The position numbers were made by a program, and so were the translations under genes. Source: Mycolicibacterium vinylchloridicum (lineage in GTDB: Bacteria > Actinomycetota > Actinomycetes > Mycobacteriales > Mycobacteriaceae). Taken from it: DNA of 64,000 nt. This document shows, one piece after another, positions 34,569 through 43,943 of this stretch. Each line of letters opens with the position of its first letter. Positions within the stretch are counted from its first letter, which is position 1. The notes beneath the pieces were generated by a model that was given only the letters and a program-made list of their open reading frames with translations, ran no database searches and was not told the DNA's origin. Where the stretch lies: assembly GCF_013404075.1 (NCBI RefSeq), contig NZ_JACBJQ010000013.1, positions 1 through 64,000 on the forward strand. Direction: 5' to 3'.

Positions 34569-35572
34569 CCTCCGTTCAGTCCGGCCTCGGCCAACTCGGC
34601 GTCGGTGGGCAGACGCAGGGTGATCAGACCGGCGAAGGTGTCGTTGTCGACTTCCATGCGGTTGACGGTGACGTGCATCGGCACCCAGCCGCTGCCGACG
34701 GCGGGCAGCCGCAACACCCGGCTGGTGCTTCCCGTCTCGAACTCCTCGGCCATCGGGGTCAGCTGTTGGCGGTCGTCCGGATGGAACTGGACGCTGTGCC
34801 GCCAGTCGTAATACGGGCAGGGGTCATCCAGCCACTTCAGCAGCTGCCAGTTGCTCAGGTCGATCAATGCCCGGTGCACACCGGTCTGGGAGAGGCTGTC
34901 GAGGACCCGTTGCGCCACCTGGTCGGTCGCCATGGCGTTCTCGTCGACATCGCATTGCAGGTTCAGCGCGCGGGCGATCAGGTGTTGGGTGCCGTCCTCG
35001 GCCTCCTCGACAGCCGTGCGGGCGACGAACCCCGTTCGAATCACCTGGTCGCCATGGTTGAAAGTCCAAGTGGTGCAGTATGTCCGGCCGGGATCCTCGT
35101 CTTTGGCCATGGCCAGCACCTTGGACTCGTCACTGTTGAAGGTCCGGGCGGGAAGATCCTCGGCGAAGGCGATGTCGTGCGTCGGTGGCTGCGTCGGATC
35201 CCTGCCCGCGTTGACCAGTGATTCGACGGTGTCGGTCGCGATCCCGGAGGTGATGTCCCATTTCAACGGGCCCGGTATCGGACGCTCGGGTGGGTCGGCT
35301 CCGGCCGGCCCGATCCAGAGGTGCACGGCGTGCATCCGGCCGTCGGACATCTGAACCGGCTCGGTGCGGATCACCCGATCGCTCTTCGGGGTGATGCTCG
35401 CCAGACTGTTGCCGCTCGTCACGGTTTCGGCGATGGCGGTTTGAATCGCCGCCAGGTAGGGACTGCGGCGCAAGTAGATCGACAGCGGCACCAGGTTCTT
35501 CATCTCCCGGCCCTTTGCCACCACCACGGGTTCGGTGCCGAGTGTCTCCACGAGCAGCCAATCGTGGGTCAT
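34565..35572 (-). CDS. PAS/GAF-type protein (Rv3651-like, DUF5593)
   Basis: The 335-residue soluble protein (MTHDWLLVETLGTEPVVVAKG) has an N-terminal domain with MSDGRMHAVHLWIGPAG that looks PAS-like, a middle region with DQVIRTGFVARTAVEEAEDG, and a C-terminal domain with YYDWRHSVQFHPDDRQQL typical of PAS folds. It sits where Rv3651 lies, between the Tad locus and the DECH helicase; that protein was solved, as I recall, as PAS-GAF-PAS. Sensor function is likely, ligand unknown. Confidence 0.68.
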   Translation of the reverse strand: MTHDWLLVETLGTEPVVVAKGREMKNLVPLSIYLRRSPYLAAIQTAIAETVTSGNSLASITPKSDRVIRTEPVQMSDGRMHAVHLWIGPAGADPPERPIPGPLKWDITSGIATDTVESLVNAGRDPTQPPTHDIAFAEDLPARTFNSDESKVLAMAKDEDPGRTYCTTWTFNHGDQVIRTGFVARTAVEEAEDGTQHLIARALNLQCDVDENAMATDQVAQRVLDSLSQTGVHRALIDLSNWQLLKWLDDPCPYYDWRHSVQFHPDDRQQLTPMAEEFETGSTSRVLRLPAVGSGWVPMHVTVNRMEVDNDTFAGLITLRLPTDAELAEAGLNGG

Positions 35573-35805
35573 GGTCGCAGTTTAACGGCGCCCCACGCGC
35601 TGACCTCGGGTGCACACCGGGGGATTTTCCAGGTGAAAACCGACAATTTGGTCCGGCAAACCGCCGCGTCGCCGATTTCCTTGCGCGTGCAGTTACCGTT
35701 CGGTATTTTCGCTACGCCTCCAGCAGTGCGGGGCGCTTCGCCAGTACTGGTGGCGTGTTCACATCGTGGGAGTCGACCGTTCGAGGGGTCCGGTCGGCAC
35801 GACGA

Positions 35806-38133
35806 TCAGGCATCGCCGCGGGCCAGTTCCGTCAGAACGAGCTGCAGGACTCGAACCGCGCCGGCCTTGTCCAGCGGGTCATTGCCGCTGCCACACTTGG
35901 GTGACTGCACGCATGACGGGCAGCCTTGCGGGCACTCGCACGCTTCGATCGCCGCCGCGGTGGCACCCAGCCATGTGCTCGCCAGCCGGTAGCCGCGCTC
36001 GGCGAATCCCGCCCCACCGGGGTGCCCGTCGTAGACGAACACGGTGGGCAATCCATCGGCACCGATGGCGGTGGACAGCCCGCCGATGTCACCGCGGTCG
36101 CAACTGGCCACCAGCGGCAGCAGGCCGATCGCGGCGTGCTCGGCCGCGTGCAGCGAGCCGGGTACTCGTAGAAGTTCGATTCCGCTGTCGGACAACGCTT
36201 CCGGGGTGATCGTGTACATCACCGCGGTGGTTGGCAGGTTGTGCTCGGGCATGTCCAGTTCGATGAAGTCGATGACCTCCCCTGACAATCCGCGGCGCAG
36301 GTAGCCGATCACCTGGTGTCTCACCGACACCGGGACCAGGCCCAGCGTCACCGCGTCGTAGTGCAGGCGCTCACCCGTTCCGGTGATCTCGATGTCGGTG
36401 ATCTCTCGCGCGAACGTGGTGTAGCCGGGATCCTCGGCGTGTACGAACGCCACCCCGTCTTCGAAGCTCAGCGAATCGACGACGTAACTCTCGCCCTGAT
36501 GCAGATACACCGCACCGGGGTGAACGGTGGCCGGGGCTTGTGCCGCGCCGGCGCTGCCCAGCATCCGGCCGGTGTCGGCCTCGACGATCGCGATCTGGCC
36601 GCCCGCCGAACCCCGGATGTCCACGGCCGGATGCGGATCCAGCCCGGCAGCAGGGAAATATTTGCCCCCGCGCCGGCGCAGCAACCCGTCGTCGACCAAT
36701 TCGGTGGCCACTGCCTCGGCCTCCCAGCGACGCACCTCCGCCTCGTCCAGCGGCAGTTCGGTCGCCGCGCACAGTAGCTGCGGGCCGAGCACGTAGGGGT
36801 TCGCCGGATCGATGACGACCCGCTCGACCGGCTTGTCCAGCAGTGCCTCAGGGTGGTGCACCAGGTAGGTGTCCAGCGGATCGTCGCGGGCGATCAGGAC
36901 CACCAGCGCACCCTGCCCGCGCCGGCCCGAGCGGCCGGCCTGCTGCCAGAACGACGCCACCGTTCCCGGGAAGCCGGCCAGCAGCACCGCGTCGAGCCCC
37001 GCGATGTCGATGCCCAATTCCAGCGCGTTCGTCGTCGCAAGTCCCCGCAATTCACCATCGGAGAGCGCCCGTTCGAGCTCCCGCCGGTCCTCGGCGAGGT
37101 ACCCGGCCCGATAGGACGCGACGGTGTCGAGTAGCGCAGGCGCAATGTGCTCCAGGCGCGCTCGCGCGCCCAGTGCGGTCAGTTCCGCACCGCGCCGCGA
37201 CCGCACGAACGTCAATGTCCGCGCCCCTTCAGCAACCAAATCGGCCATCATCCTGGCGGCCTCGGAACCCGCCGAATGCCGTACCGGCGCACCGTTCTCG
37301 CCGAGCAGGTCGGTACGCAATTCCGGCTCCCACAGCGCGACCGTTCGCGCCCCGTGCGGTGAACCGTCCTCGGCCACCGCAGCCACCGTGTGCCCGATCA
37401 ATTCCGCGGCCGTTTCCCCCGGTGCAGCGGTGGTCGCGCTGGCGAAGATGACCGTGGGCCCCGGTGCCGAAGCCGGTGCGTAGCGCTCGCACAGTCGCAG
37501 CAGCCGGCGCAGCACCATCGCCACGTTGGACCCGAAAATCCCACGGTAGTAATGGCATTCGTCGACGACGATGTAGCGGAGACCGCGCAGGAACACCGCC
37601 CAGCGGGCGTGGTTGCGCAGCAGCGACAGATGAATCATGTCGGGGTTGGAGAACAACCAGCGGGAGCGTTCGCGCGCGAATCTGCGTACCTCGACCGGCG
37701 TGTCACCGTCATAGGAAACCGGTGCGACATCGGCCAGCGCGGTCACCGCCGTGGTCAATGAATGGGCGGTGCGTAATTGGTCATGCCCGAGCGCTTTCGT
37801 CGGGGACAAATAAAGCGCCCGTGCGCGCGGATCACGAGCCAGCACATCCATGATCGGCAATTGGAACGCCAGCGACTTACCCGATGCCGTACCGGTGCTT
37901 ATCACGACATGGCGGCAAGCATGGGCGAGGTCTGCCGCGCGGACCTGATGCGACCACGGACGCTCGATTCCATGATCATGGAACGCGCGGAGTACATCTG
38001 GATCGGCCCAGGCAGGCCAGTCCGCGGACTGGGCTTGACGGGCCGGGAGCTCGGCCACGTGACGCAGTGCGTCGGGCGATGATTCGGCACCCGCGACGGC
38101 CGCGTTAAGCAGCTCGCTGCCGAAACTCACCAT
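35806..38133 (-). CDS. DECH-box SF2 helicase with C-terminal DUF1998/Zn domain (MrfA/YprA-like)
   Basis: The 775-residue helicase has Walker A GTASGKS, DEAH-type box VVDECHYYRG (DECH), motif III SATT, and motif VI QQAGRSGRRGQG. The C-terminus has a four-cysteine site (CECPQGCPSCVQSPKC) as in MrfA/YprA repair helicases. It matches Rv3649 and the 'helicase/secretion neighbourhood DECH-box helicase' family that regularly sits beside Tad genes in actinobacteria. It may unwind DNA 3'-5' in repair; the link to the pilus genes is unexplained. It diverges from cspA. Confidence 0.9.
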   Translation of the reverse strand: MVSFGSELLNAAVAGAESSPDALRHVAELPARQAQSADWPAWADPDVLRAFHDHGIERPWSHQVRAADLAHACRHVVISTGTASGKSLAFQLPIMDVLARDPRARALYLSPTKALGHDQLRTAHSLTTAVTALADVAPVSYDGDTPVEVRRFARERSRWLFSNPDMIHLSLLRNHARWAVFLRGLRYIVVDECHYYRGIFGSNVAMVLRRLLRLCERYAPASAPGPTVIFASATTAAPGETAAELIGHTVAAVAEDGSPHGARTVALWEPELRTDLLGENGAPVRHSAGSEAARMMADLVAEGARTLTFVRSRRGAELTALGARARLEHIAPALLDTVASYRAGYLAEDRRELERALSDGELRGLATTNALELGIDIAGLDAVLLAGFPGTVASFWQQAGRSGRRGQGALVVLIARDDPLDTYLVHHPEALLDKPVERVVIDPANPYVLGPQLLCAATELPLDEAEVRRWEAEAVATELVDDGLLRRRGGKYFPAAGLDPHPAVDIRGSAGGQIAIVEADTGRMLGSAGAAQAPATVHPGAVYLHQGESYVVDSLSFEDGVAFVHAEDPGYTTFAREITDIEITGTGERLHYDAVTLGLVPVSVRHQVIGYLRRGLSGEVIDFIELDMPEHNLPTTAVMYTITPEALSDSGIELLRVPGSLHAAEHAAIGLLPLVASCDRGDIGGLSTAIGADGLPTVFVYDGHPGGAGFAERGYRLASTWLGATAAAIEACECPQGCPSCVQSPKCGSGNDPLDKAGAVRVLQLVLTELARGDA

Positions 38134-38424
38134 TTGAAATCAGCCCTTTCGAAAAAATATCAACAGCCCCGTATCGAATTGTTCATCAGTTAGTAGCACC
38201 GAGACTGTCGCAGGAGCCTCGGACATGATTGGATAAGGGCGGTCGCAGCTTCTGTGTTCGTGTTCCAAACACTCGCAGGATCGACGTTGCGATCGCGGTT
38301 CCTGCGAGGGTCTGTAGGTCGGGTGAGTTCCGACGACTCCACGAAGGATGGCGGTCGGAACGGGCCCGGTTTGCCGAAAACTCGGTCGACCGCTCCCGGT
38401 TGGAAGAGAAGGAAAGTACGAAAG
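38134..38424 (+). promoter_or_regulatory. cspA upstream/leader region with stem-loop
   Basis: This 291-bp gap between the divergent helicase and cspA holds both promoters. It contains an AT-rich stretch (38140-38200) and a strong hairpin at 38272-38308: CTCGCAGG pairs with CCTGCGAG, with an inner GATCG/CGATC. The hairpin lies about 115 nt before the cspA start. Long structured leaders are typical of cold-shock genes. No coding frame is convincing. Confidence 0.45.
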
Positions 38425-38628
38425 ATGCCACAGGGAACTGTGAAGTGGTTCAACGCCGAGAAGGGTTTCGGGTTCATTGCACCCGAGGACGGCTCTGCCG
38501 ACGTGTTCGTCCACTACACGGAAATTCAGGGGTCGGGCTTCCGCACCCTTGAGGAGAACCAACGGGTCGAGTTCGAGGTCGGTCAGAGCCCCAAGGGACC
38601 GCAGGCCACAGGCGTGCGCGCAGTCTGA
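38425..38628 (+). CDS. cspA: Cold-shock domain protein
   Basis: The 67-residue protein is a single cold-shock domain with both RNA-binding motifs: KGFGFI (RNP1) and VFVHYTEI (RNP2). It binds single-stranded RNA/DNA and matches Rv3648c. ATG 38425 follows GAAGGAAAG. A strong terminator follows 20 nt after the stop. Confidence 0.96.
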   Translation: MPQGTVKWFNAEKGFGFIAPEDGSADVFVHYTEIQGSGFRTLEENQRVEFEVGQSPKGPQATGVRAV

Positions 38629-38648
38629 TCAACAACGACATCAGGAAA

Positions 38649-38690
38649 CACCCCCGAGCGTCCCGGTGACGGGCATCGGGGGTGCTTTCG
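38649..38690 (+). terminator. cspA terminator
   Basis: CACCCCCGA (38649-38657) pairs with TCGGGGGTG (38676-38684), with inner CCCG/CGGG around GTGA, followed by CTTTCG. Confidence 0.8.
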
Positions 38691-38772
38691 TTTGCGGCCG
38701 TTCCGCGCGGGACTCGCCACGCCCGCCGGTAGCCGCACGGCTGCTGGTCGCCGACTGCCTTACTGTCGAATC

Positions 38773-39351
38773 GTGAGCCAGCTGTCCTTCTTCTCGGCTG
38801 AGTCGGTGCCGCCTGCGGTCTCCGACCTCACCGGGTTGCTTGCGGCCGCTGGACAGGTGGTGATGGTCGGTGGCGGGGCAAGGCTGTCGGTGGTGGTCGA
38901 CGAGCCGTGGCGCGCGCAGGCGCTGGCCGAGATGATCACCGAGGCGGGGCTGGACGCCGAGGTCACCCGCACCGACGAGGAAAATCCGCTGGTGCGCACC
39001 GCGGTCGACGTACGACTGGTGGGGATCGCCACCGAATGGACCCGGGGTGCGGTCAAGACGGTTCCGCCCCAATGGCTGCCCGGCGCCCGTCAGCTGCGGG
39101 CGTGGACCCTGGCCGCCGGCGTCCCGGAAGCCGACCGTTATCTGTTGGGTTTGGACCCGCACGCCCCCGATACACATTCGCCGCTGGCGTCGGCGTTGAT
39201 GCGGGTGGGGATTGCACCGACCCTGATCGGCACTCGGGGCGCCCGCCCGGCCCTGAGAATAAGTGGTCGCCGACGGCTATCGCGCCTGGTAGAAACCGTT
39301 GGGGAACCGCCGAATCTGATAGAGGCGTTGTCAGCGTGGCCCAGAGTCTGA
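38773..39351 (+). CDS. Conserved mycobacterial protein (Rv3647c-like)
   Basis: A 192-residue protein from GTG 38773 (MSQLSFFSAESVPPAVSDLT). It has an N-terminal alpha/beta part (GQVVMVGGGARLSVVVDEPWRAQALAEMITEAGL) and a C-terminal basic segment ALRISGRRRLSRLVETVG. There is no membrane segment. It corresponds to Rv3647c, between cspA and topA. I recognise no catalytic motif; WYL- or nucleic-acid-related roles cannot be argued from sequence. Confidence 0.75.
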   Translation: MSQLSFFSAESVPPAVSDLTGLLAAAGQVVMVGGGARLSVVVDEPWRAQALAEMITEAGLDAEVTRTDEENPLVRTAVDVRLVGIATEWTRGAVKTVPPQWLPGARQLRAWTLAAGVPEADRYLLGLDPHAPDTHSPLASALMRVGIAPTLIGTRGARPALRISGRRRLSRLVETVGEPPNLIEALSAWPRV

Positions 39352-39463
39352 CACATTCCCCTGCGAGGGTCGGTTTGCGTTGACCGGTTCGGAGTGCGAA
39401 ATTGTCAGGTGCCCGCGGGTCGGGGGTACCTGTGGGCAAGACAGAAGTGGAGCGTAAGCGCAG

Positions 39464-42247
39464 TTGGCTGACGACGGAACCCGCCGAAGTGGCGGCAATG
39501 GGAACGTCCGGCGGCTCGTCATCGTCGAGTCGCCCACCAAAGCGCGCAAGATCGCCGGTTACCTGGGCTCCAACTACATCGTCGAGTCGTCCCGCGGCCA
39601 CATCCGTGACCTGCCCCGCAACGCCGCCGACGTGCCCGCCAAGTACAAATCCGAGCCCTGGGCCCGCCTCGGCGTCAACGTCGAGGACAACTTCGAGCCG
39701 CTCTACATCATCAGCCCCGATAAGAAGAGCACCGTCACCGAGCTCAAGGGCTTGCTGAAGGACGTCGACGAGCTCTATCTGGCCACGGACGGTGACCGGG
39801 AGGGTGAAGCCATCGCCTGGCACCTCCTGGAGACGCTCAAGCCGCGCATCCCGGTCAAACGGATGGTCTTCCACGAGATCACCGAGCCCGCGATCCGCGC
39901 TGCCGCCGACAATCCCCGCGACCTGGACAACGACCTGGTCGACGCGCAGGAGACCCGACGCATCCTCGACCGGCTCTACGGCTACGAGGTCAGCCCCGTG
40001 CTGTGGAAGAAGGTCGCCCCCAAACTGTCGGCCGGCCGGGTGCAGTCCGTGGCCACCCGGATCATCGTGCAGCGCGAACGCGACCGGATGGCGTTCCGCA
40101 GCGCCGCCTACTGGGACGTGATCGCCGAACTCGACGCGAGCGTCTCGGACCCGAACGCCGCCCCGCCGCGGTTCACCGCCCGGCTGGTCAACGTCGATGG
40201 CAAGCGAGTGGCCACCGGCCGGGACTTCGACTCCCTCGGCGTGGTCCGCAAGCCCGACGAGGTCGTGGTGCTCGACGAGGCCGCAGCGGGCTCGCTGGCC
40301 ACCGGTTTGCAGGCGTCCAGCCTCACCGTCGGCTCGGTCGAGGAGAAGCCTTACACCCGTCGACCGTATCCGCCGTTCATGACGTCCACGCTGCAGCAGG
40401 AGGCGGGGCGCAAGCTGCGGTTCTCCTCCGAGCGCACGATGAGCATCGCCCAGCGGCTCTACGAGAACGGCTACATCACTTATATGCGGACCGACTCCAC
40501 GACGCTGTCGGAGTCGGCCATCAACGCCGCGCGCAATCAGGCGCGTCAGCTCTACGGCGACGAGTACGTGCACCCGTCGCCGCGGCAGTACACCCGCAAG
40601 GTCAAGAACGCTCAGGAGGCGCACGAGGCCATCCGGCCCGCCGGTGACACCTTCGCCACCCCGGGCGCCTTGCACCGCGAGCTCGACAACGACGAGTTCC
40701 GGCTCTACGAGCTGATCTGGCAGCGCACCGTCGCCTCGCAGATGGCCGATGCCCGCGGCACGACGCTGAGCCTGCGCATCAACGGAACCTCCGCCGAGGG
40801 ACGCGAGGTCACCTTCGCCGCCAGCGGGCGCACGATCACCTTCGCCGGTTTCCTCAAGGCCTACGTCGAGACCGTCGACGAGCTGGCCGGCGGTGAGGCC
40901 GACGACGCCGAGAGCCGGCTACCCAACCTTCGGCAGGGCCAGCGCGTGGACGCCACCCGGCTGACCGCCGACGGGCACACCACCAACCCGCCCGCCCGCT
41001 ACACCGAGGCGTCCCTGATCAAGGCGCTCGAAGAGCTCGGAATCGGGCGTCCCTCAACGTATTCCTCGATCATCAAGACCATCCAGGACCGGGGCTACGT
41101 CCACAAAAAGGGCAGCGCGCTGGTGCCGTCATGGGTGGCGTTCGCGGTCACCGGGCTACTCGAGCAGCACTTCGGGCGACTGGTGGACTATGACTTCACC
41201 GCCGCCATGGAGGACGAGCTCGACGAGATCGCCACCGGCCAGGAGGCTCGCACCAACTGGCTGACCAACTTCTATTTCGGTGGCGAGCACGGCGTGGCGG
41301 ATTCGATCGCCCGCGCCGGCGGGCTCAAGAAGCTGGTTGGCGTCAATCTCGAGGGTATCGACGCTCGAGAAGTCAACTCCATCAAGCTTTTTGACGACGA
41401 AGAAGGCCGCGCGATCGTGGTGCGAGTCGGCAAGAACGGCCCGTATCTGGAGCGGATGATCACCGGCGAAGACGGTGAGCCCAAACCGCAACGGGCCAAC
41501 CTCAACGACGACATCACCCCCGACGAGCTGACCCTGGAGTTGGCCGAAACCCTCTTTGCCACACCGCAAGAGGGCCGCACGCTCGGCGTGGATCCGGAGA
41601 CCGGTCACGAAATCGTCGCCAAGGACGGCAGATACGGGCCGTACGTCACCGAGGTGCTGCCCCCGCCGCCGGACGATGACCCGGGCGTCACTGCCAAGAA
41701 GGGTAAGAAGCCGACCGGCCCCAAGCCGCGCACCGGCTCGCTGCTGCGTTCGATGGATCTGCAGACCGTGACGCTCGAGGATGCACTCAAGCTGATCTCG
41801 CTGCCGCGGGTGGTCGGCGTGGATCCGGCCAGCGGCGAGGAGATCACCGCGCAGAACGGCCGCTACGGGCCATACCTCAAGCGCGGCACCGACTCTCGTT
41901 CACTCGCCACCGAGGACCAGATCTTCGACATCACCCTCGAAGAGGCCCTGAAGATCTACGCCGAGCCCAAACGCCGTGGGCGGCAGGGCGCAGCGGCGCC
42001 ACCACTGCGGGAACTCGGTGTCGATGCGGCCTCGGGCCAGCCGATGGTGATCAAGGACGGGCGATTCGGCCCGTACGTCACCGACGGTGAGACCAATGCC
42101 AGCCTGCGCAAGGGTGACGACGTTCTGAGCATCACCGATGAGCGGGCTTCCGAGCTGCTCGCCGACCGTCGTGCCCGCGGCCCGGTCAAGAAGAAGGCTC
42201 CCGCGAAGAAGGCGGCGCGCAAGAAGGCCCCCGCCAAGAAGGCCTGA
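39464..42247 (+). CDS. topA: DNA topoisomerase I (type IA)
   Basis: The 927-residue enzyme relaxes negative supercoils. The Toprim domain begins RRLVIVESPTKARKIAGYLG and contains the metal motif DGDREGEAIAWH. The active-site tyrosine is in GYITYMRTDST. The C-terminal third has several Topo_C repeats (KNGPYLERM, RYGPYVTEV, RYGPYLKRG, RFGPYVTDG) instead of zinc fingers, and a Lys/Ala tail (KKKAPAKKAARKKAPAKKA) as in mycobacterial TopA. TTG 39464 gives the conserved MADD... head with GGAG upstream. It ends 4 bp from the convergent cyclase gene. Confidence 0.96.
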   Translation: MADDGTRRSGGNGNVRRLVIVESPTKARKIAGYLGSNYIVESSRGHIRDLPRNAADVPAKYKSEPWARLGVNVEDNFEPLYIISPDKKSTVTELKGLLKDVDELYLATDGDREGEAIAWHLLETLKPRIPVKRMVFHEITEPAIRAAADNPRDLDNDLVDAQETRRILDRLYGYEVSPVLWKKVAPKLSAGRVQSVATRIIVQRERDRMAFRSAAYWDVIAELDASVSDPNAAPPRFTARLVNVDGKRVATGRDFDSLGVVRKPDEVVVLDEAAAGSLATGLQASSLTVGSVEEKPYTRRPYPPFMTSTLQQEAGRKLRFSSERTMSIAQRLYENGYITYMRTDSTTLSESAINAARNQARQLYGDEYVHPSPRQYTRKVKNAQEAHEAIRPAGDTFATPGALHRELDNDEFRLYELIWQRTVASQMADARGTTLSLRINGTSAEGREVTFAASGRTITFAGFLKAYVETVDELAGGEADDAESRLPNLRQGQRVDATRLTADGHTTNPPARYTEASLIKALEELGIGRPSTYSSIIKTIQDRGYVHKKGSALVPSWVAFAVTGLLEQHFGRLVDYDFTAAMEDELDEIATGQEARTNWLTNFYFGGEHGVADSIARAGGLKKLVGVNLEGIDAREVNSIKLFDDEEGRAIVVRVGKNGPYLERMITGEDGEPKPQRANLNDDITPDELTLELAETLFATPQEGRTLGVDPETGHEIVAKDGRYGPYVTEVLPPPPDDDPGVTAKKGKKPTGPKPRTGSLLRSMDLQTVTLEDALKLISLPRVVGVDPASGEEITAQNGRYGPYLKRGTDSRSLATEDQIFDITLEEALKIYAEPKRRGRQGAAAPPLRELGVDAASGQPMVIKDGRFGPYVTDGETNASLRKGDDVLSITDERASELLADRRARGPVKKKAPAKKAARKKAPAKKA

Positions 42248-42251
42248 CGGA

Positions 42252-43850
42252 CTAGACGCTTTCGCTCTCGCTGGCCTGGCTGGTTTCGCTCGGCAGCACC
42301 AGATTCACCGGGCGGGCCAGCTGGGTGGGTGCCCGTCGGCCGCGCAGCTCGACGATCTCACCGACGTTCCAGCACAAGGCTTCTGCGTCGAGCGCGCCGC
42401 TGACGGCGATCGCCGAGGCGAGCACGTGACCACCCTCGATCTTGGCCAGCTCGGTCAGCCGGGCGGCCTCGTTGACCGGGTCACCGATCACGGTGTACTC
42501 GAAGCGGGCCTGTGCGCCGATGTGCCCGGCGATCGCCCGGCCTGCCGAGACCCCGATCCCGAAGTCCGTCTGGCCCAGCACGCCGACGAGTTCGTCGTGA
42601 AGTTCCCGGGAGGCGGCCAGCGCCGCACCGGAGGCGTCGGGGTGCTCGATCGGCGCACCGAAGATGCACAGCGCCGCGTCGCCCTGGAATTTGTTGACGA
42701 AGCCGCCGTGCTTCTTGACGGTCTCGACCACCACCCGGAAGAACTCGTTGAGCATGCTCACGACCTCGCTCGGCGGTCGCGACGCGGCCAGCTGCGTCGA
42801 GCCGACCAGGTCGACGAACAGCACCGCCACGTCGCGTTCCTGGCCACCGAGCTCGGTGCCGCGCTCCAGGGCGCGGCGGGCGACGTCTTCGCCGACATAG
42901 CGGCCGAACAGGTCGCGCAGCCGCTGCCGTTCGCTCAGGTCCCGAACCATGTCGTTGAACCCGGCCTGCAGTAGGCCCAGCTCGCTGGCGTCGTAGATCT
43001 GCATGTGGGCGTTGTAGTTGCCGCGCTGCACCTCGCCGAGTGCCCAGCGCAGCTGGCGCAGCGGGTCGGCGATCGACATGGCGGCCAGCACATTGCCGGC
43101 CATTCCGATGACCAGGGCGGCGACGGCCATCAGCAGGATCGGGGTGGACAGGGCGTCGGCTGAGGCCGCCAGGAGCGAGAACTTGCTGGCGACGATCGAG
43201 AGGATGATGGCCAGCAGCGGAACCCCGGTGGACAGGATCCAGGTCAGCACCAGCCGCTGGATCACACCGGGACGGTGGAACTTCTCCGGCACCCCGCCGC
43301 GCAGCGCGGCGACGGCGACGGGCCGCAGCACGCGCTCGGACTGCAGGTAGCCGATGATCGAGGTGGCGGCCGCGCCGAGCAGTGTGGACACCGCCAGGAC
43401 GGGCGCGGCGTGGCTGGCCACCGGCCAGCTGGCGGCGATGAACACCACCGCCCCCACGAGCCAGTTGGTCATGCTGATCACCGAGCGGTAGATCGGCATC
43501 CGCAACGCCCGCAACCGGGCCGCTTCGGTGACGGCCGGGTCGTCCTCGGCCAACAGTGCGTCGCGACGTTGCCAGCGGAAGACCGGAACGAGCAGCTTGA
43601 GGCTGACGAACGCGCCCAGGGTGAACGAGACGAACAGATAGCTCAAGAAGATGACCAGGTTCAGGGTCGGCAGGTCCTGCAGCATGACCCGATCCGACGG
43701 CGGCAGCCCGAACCGGAGGAAACCGAGGACCAGCAGTGCGCCGATGATGTCGGCTTGCAGCATGCCCAGGGAAAACACCGGCCACGGGGTGCGCGCAACC
43801 CACCGGACGAATCCACTGATTCGCCCCGGGCTGAGCTGCGCGGTGGTCAC
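42252..43850 (-). CDS. Membrane class III adenylate cyclase with HAMP domain (Rv3645-like)
   Basis: The 532-residue protein has six membrane spans (about 25-45, 65-88, 125-148, 150-168, 205-225, 237-262), a HAMP linker (IADPLRQLRWALGEVQRGNY) and a class III cyclase domain. Metal Asp is in AVLFVDLVGST; NKFQGDAALCIFGAP and YTVIGDPVNEAARL are the substrate and transition-state regions. It matches Rv3645, the main cAMP producer linked to fatty-acid tolerance in M. tuberculosis. Its product would feed CRP. It diverges from holB by about 90 bp. Confidence 0.92.
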   Translation of the reverse strand: MTTAQLSPGRISGFVRWVARTPWPVFSLGMLQADIIGALLVLGFLRFGLPPSDRVMLQDLPTLNLVIFLSYLFVSFTLGAFVSLKLLVPVFRWQRRDALLAEDDPAVTEAARLRALRMPIYRSVISMTNWLVGAVVFIAASWPVASHAAPVLAVSTLLGAAATSIIGYLQSERVLRPVAVAALRGGVPEKFHRPGVIQRLVLTWILSTGVPLLAIILSIVASKFSLLAASADALSTPILLMAVAALVIGMAGNVLAAMSIADPLRQLRWALGEVQRGNYNAHMQIYDASELGLLQAGFNDMVRDLSERQRLRDLFGRYVGEDVARRALERGTELGGQERDVAVLFVDLVGSTQLAASRPPSEVVSMLNEFFRVVVETVKKHGGFVNKFQGDAALCIFGAPIEHPDASGAALAASRELHDELVGVLGQTDFGIGVSAGRAIAGHIGAQARFEYTVIGDPVNEAARLTELAKIEGGHVLASAIAVSGALDAEALCWNVGEIVELRGRRAPTQLARPVNLVLPSETSQASESESV

Positions 43851-43943
43851 CAGCCCACCGTATCGGTACAGAGTGACCGATCAGTGCCTTCAGAACCCGG
43901 TGGGCAGCGGTTGTGTCGTTGCTGAGCACTAGTGTTTGAGGCG

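Noticed and set aside
42189..42247. AAG/GCC-rich repeat at the topA 3' end
   Set aside because: It encodes the Lys/Ala tail known from mycobacterial TopA and is not a separate repeat element.
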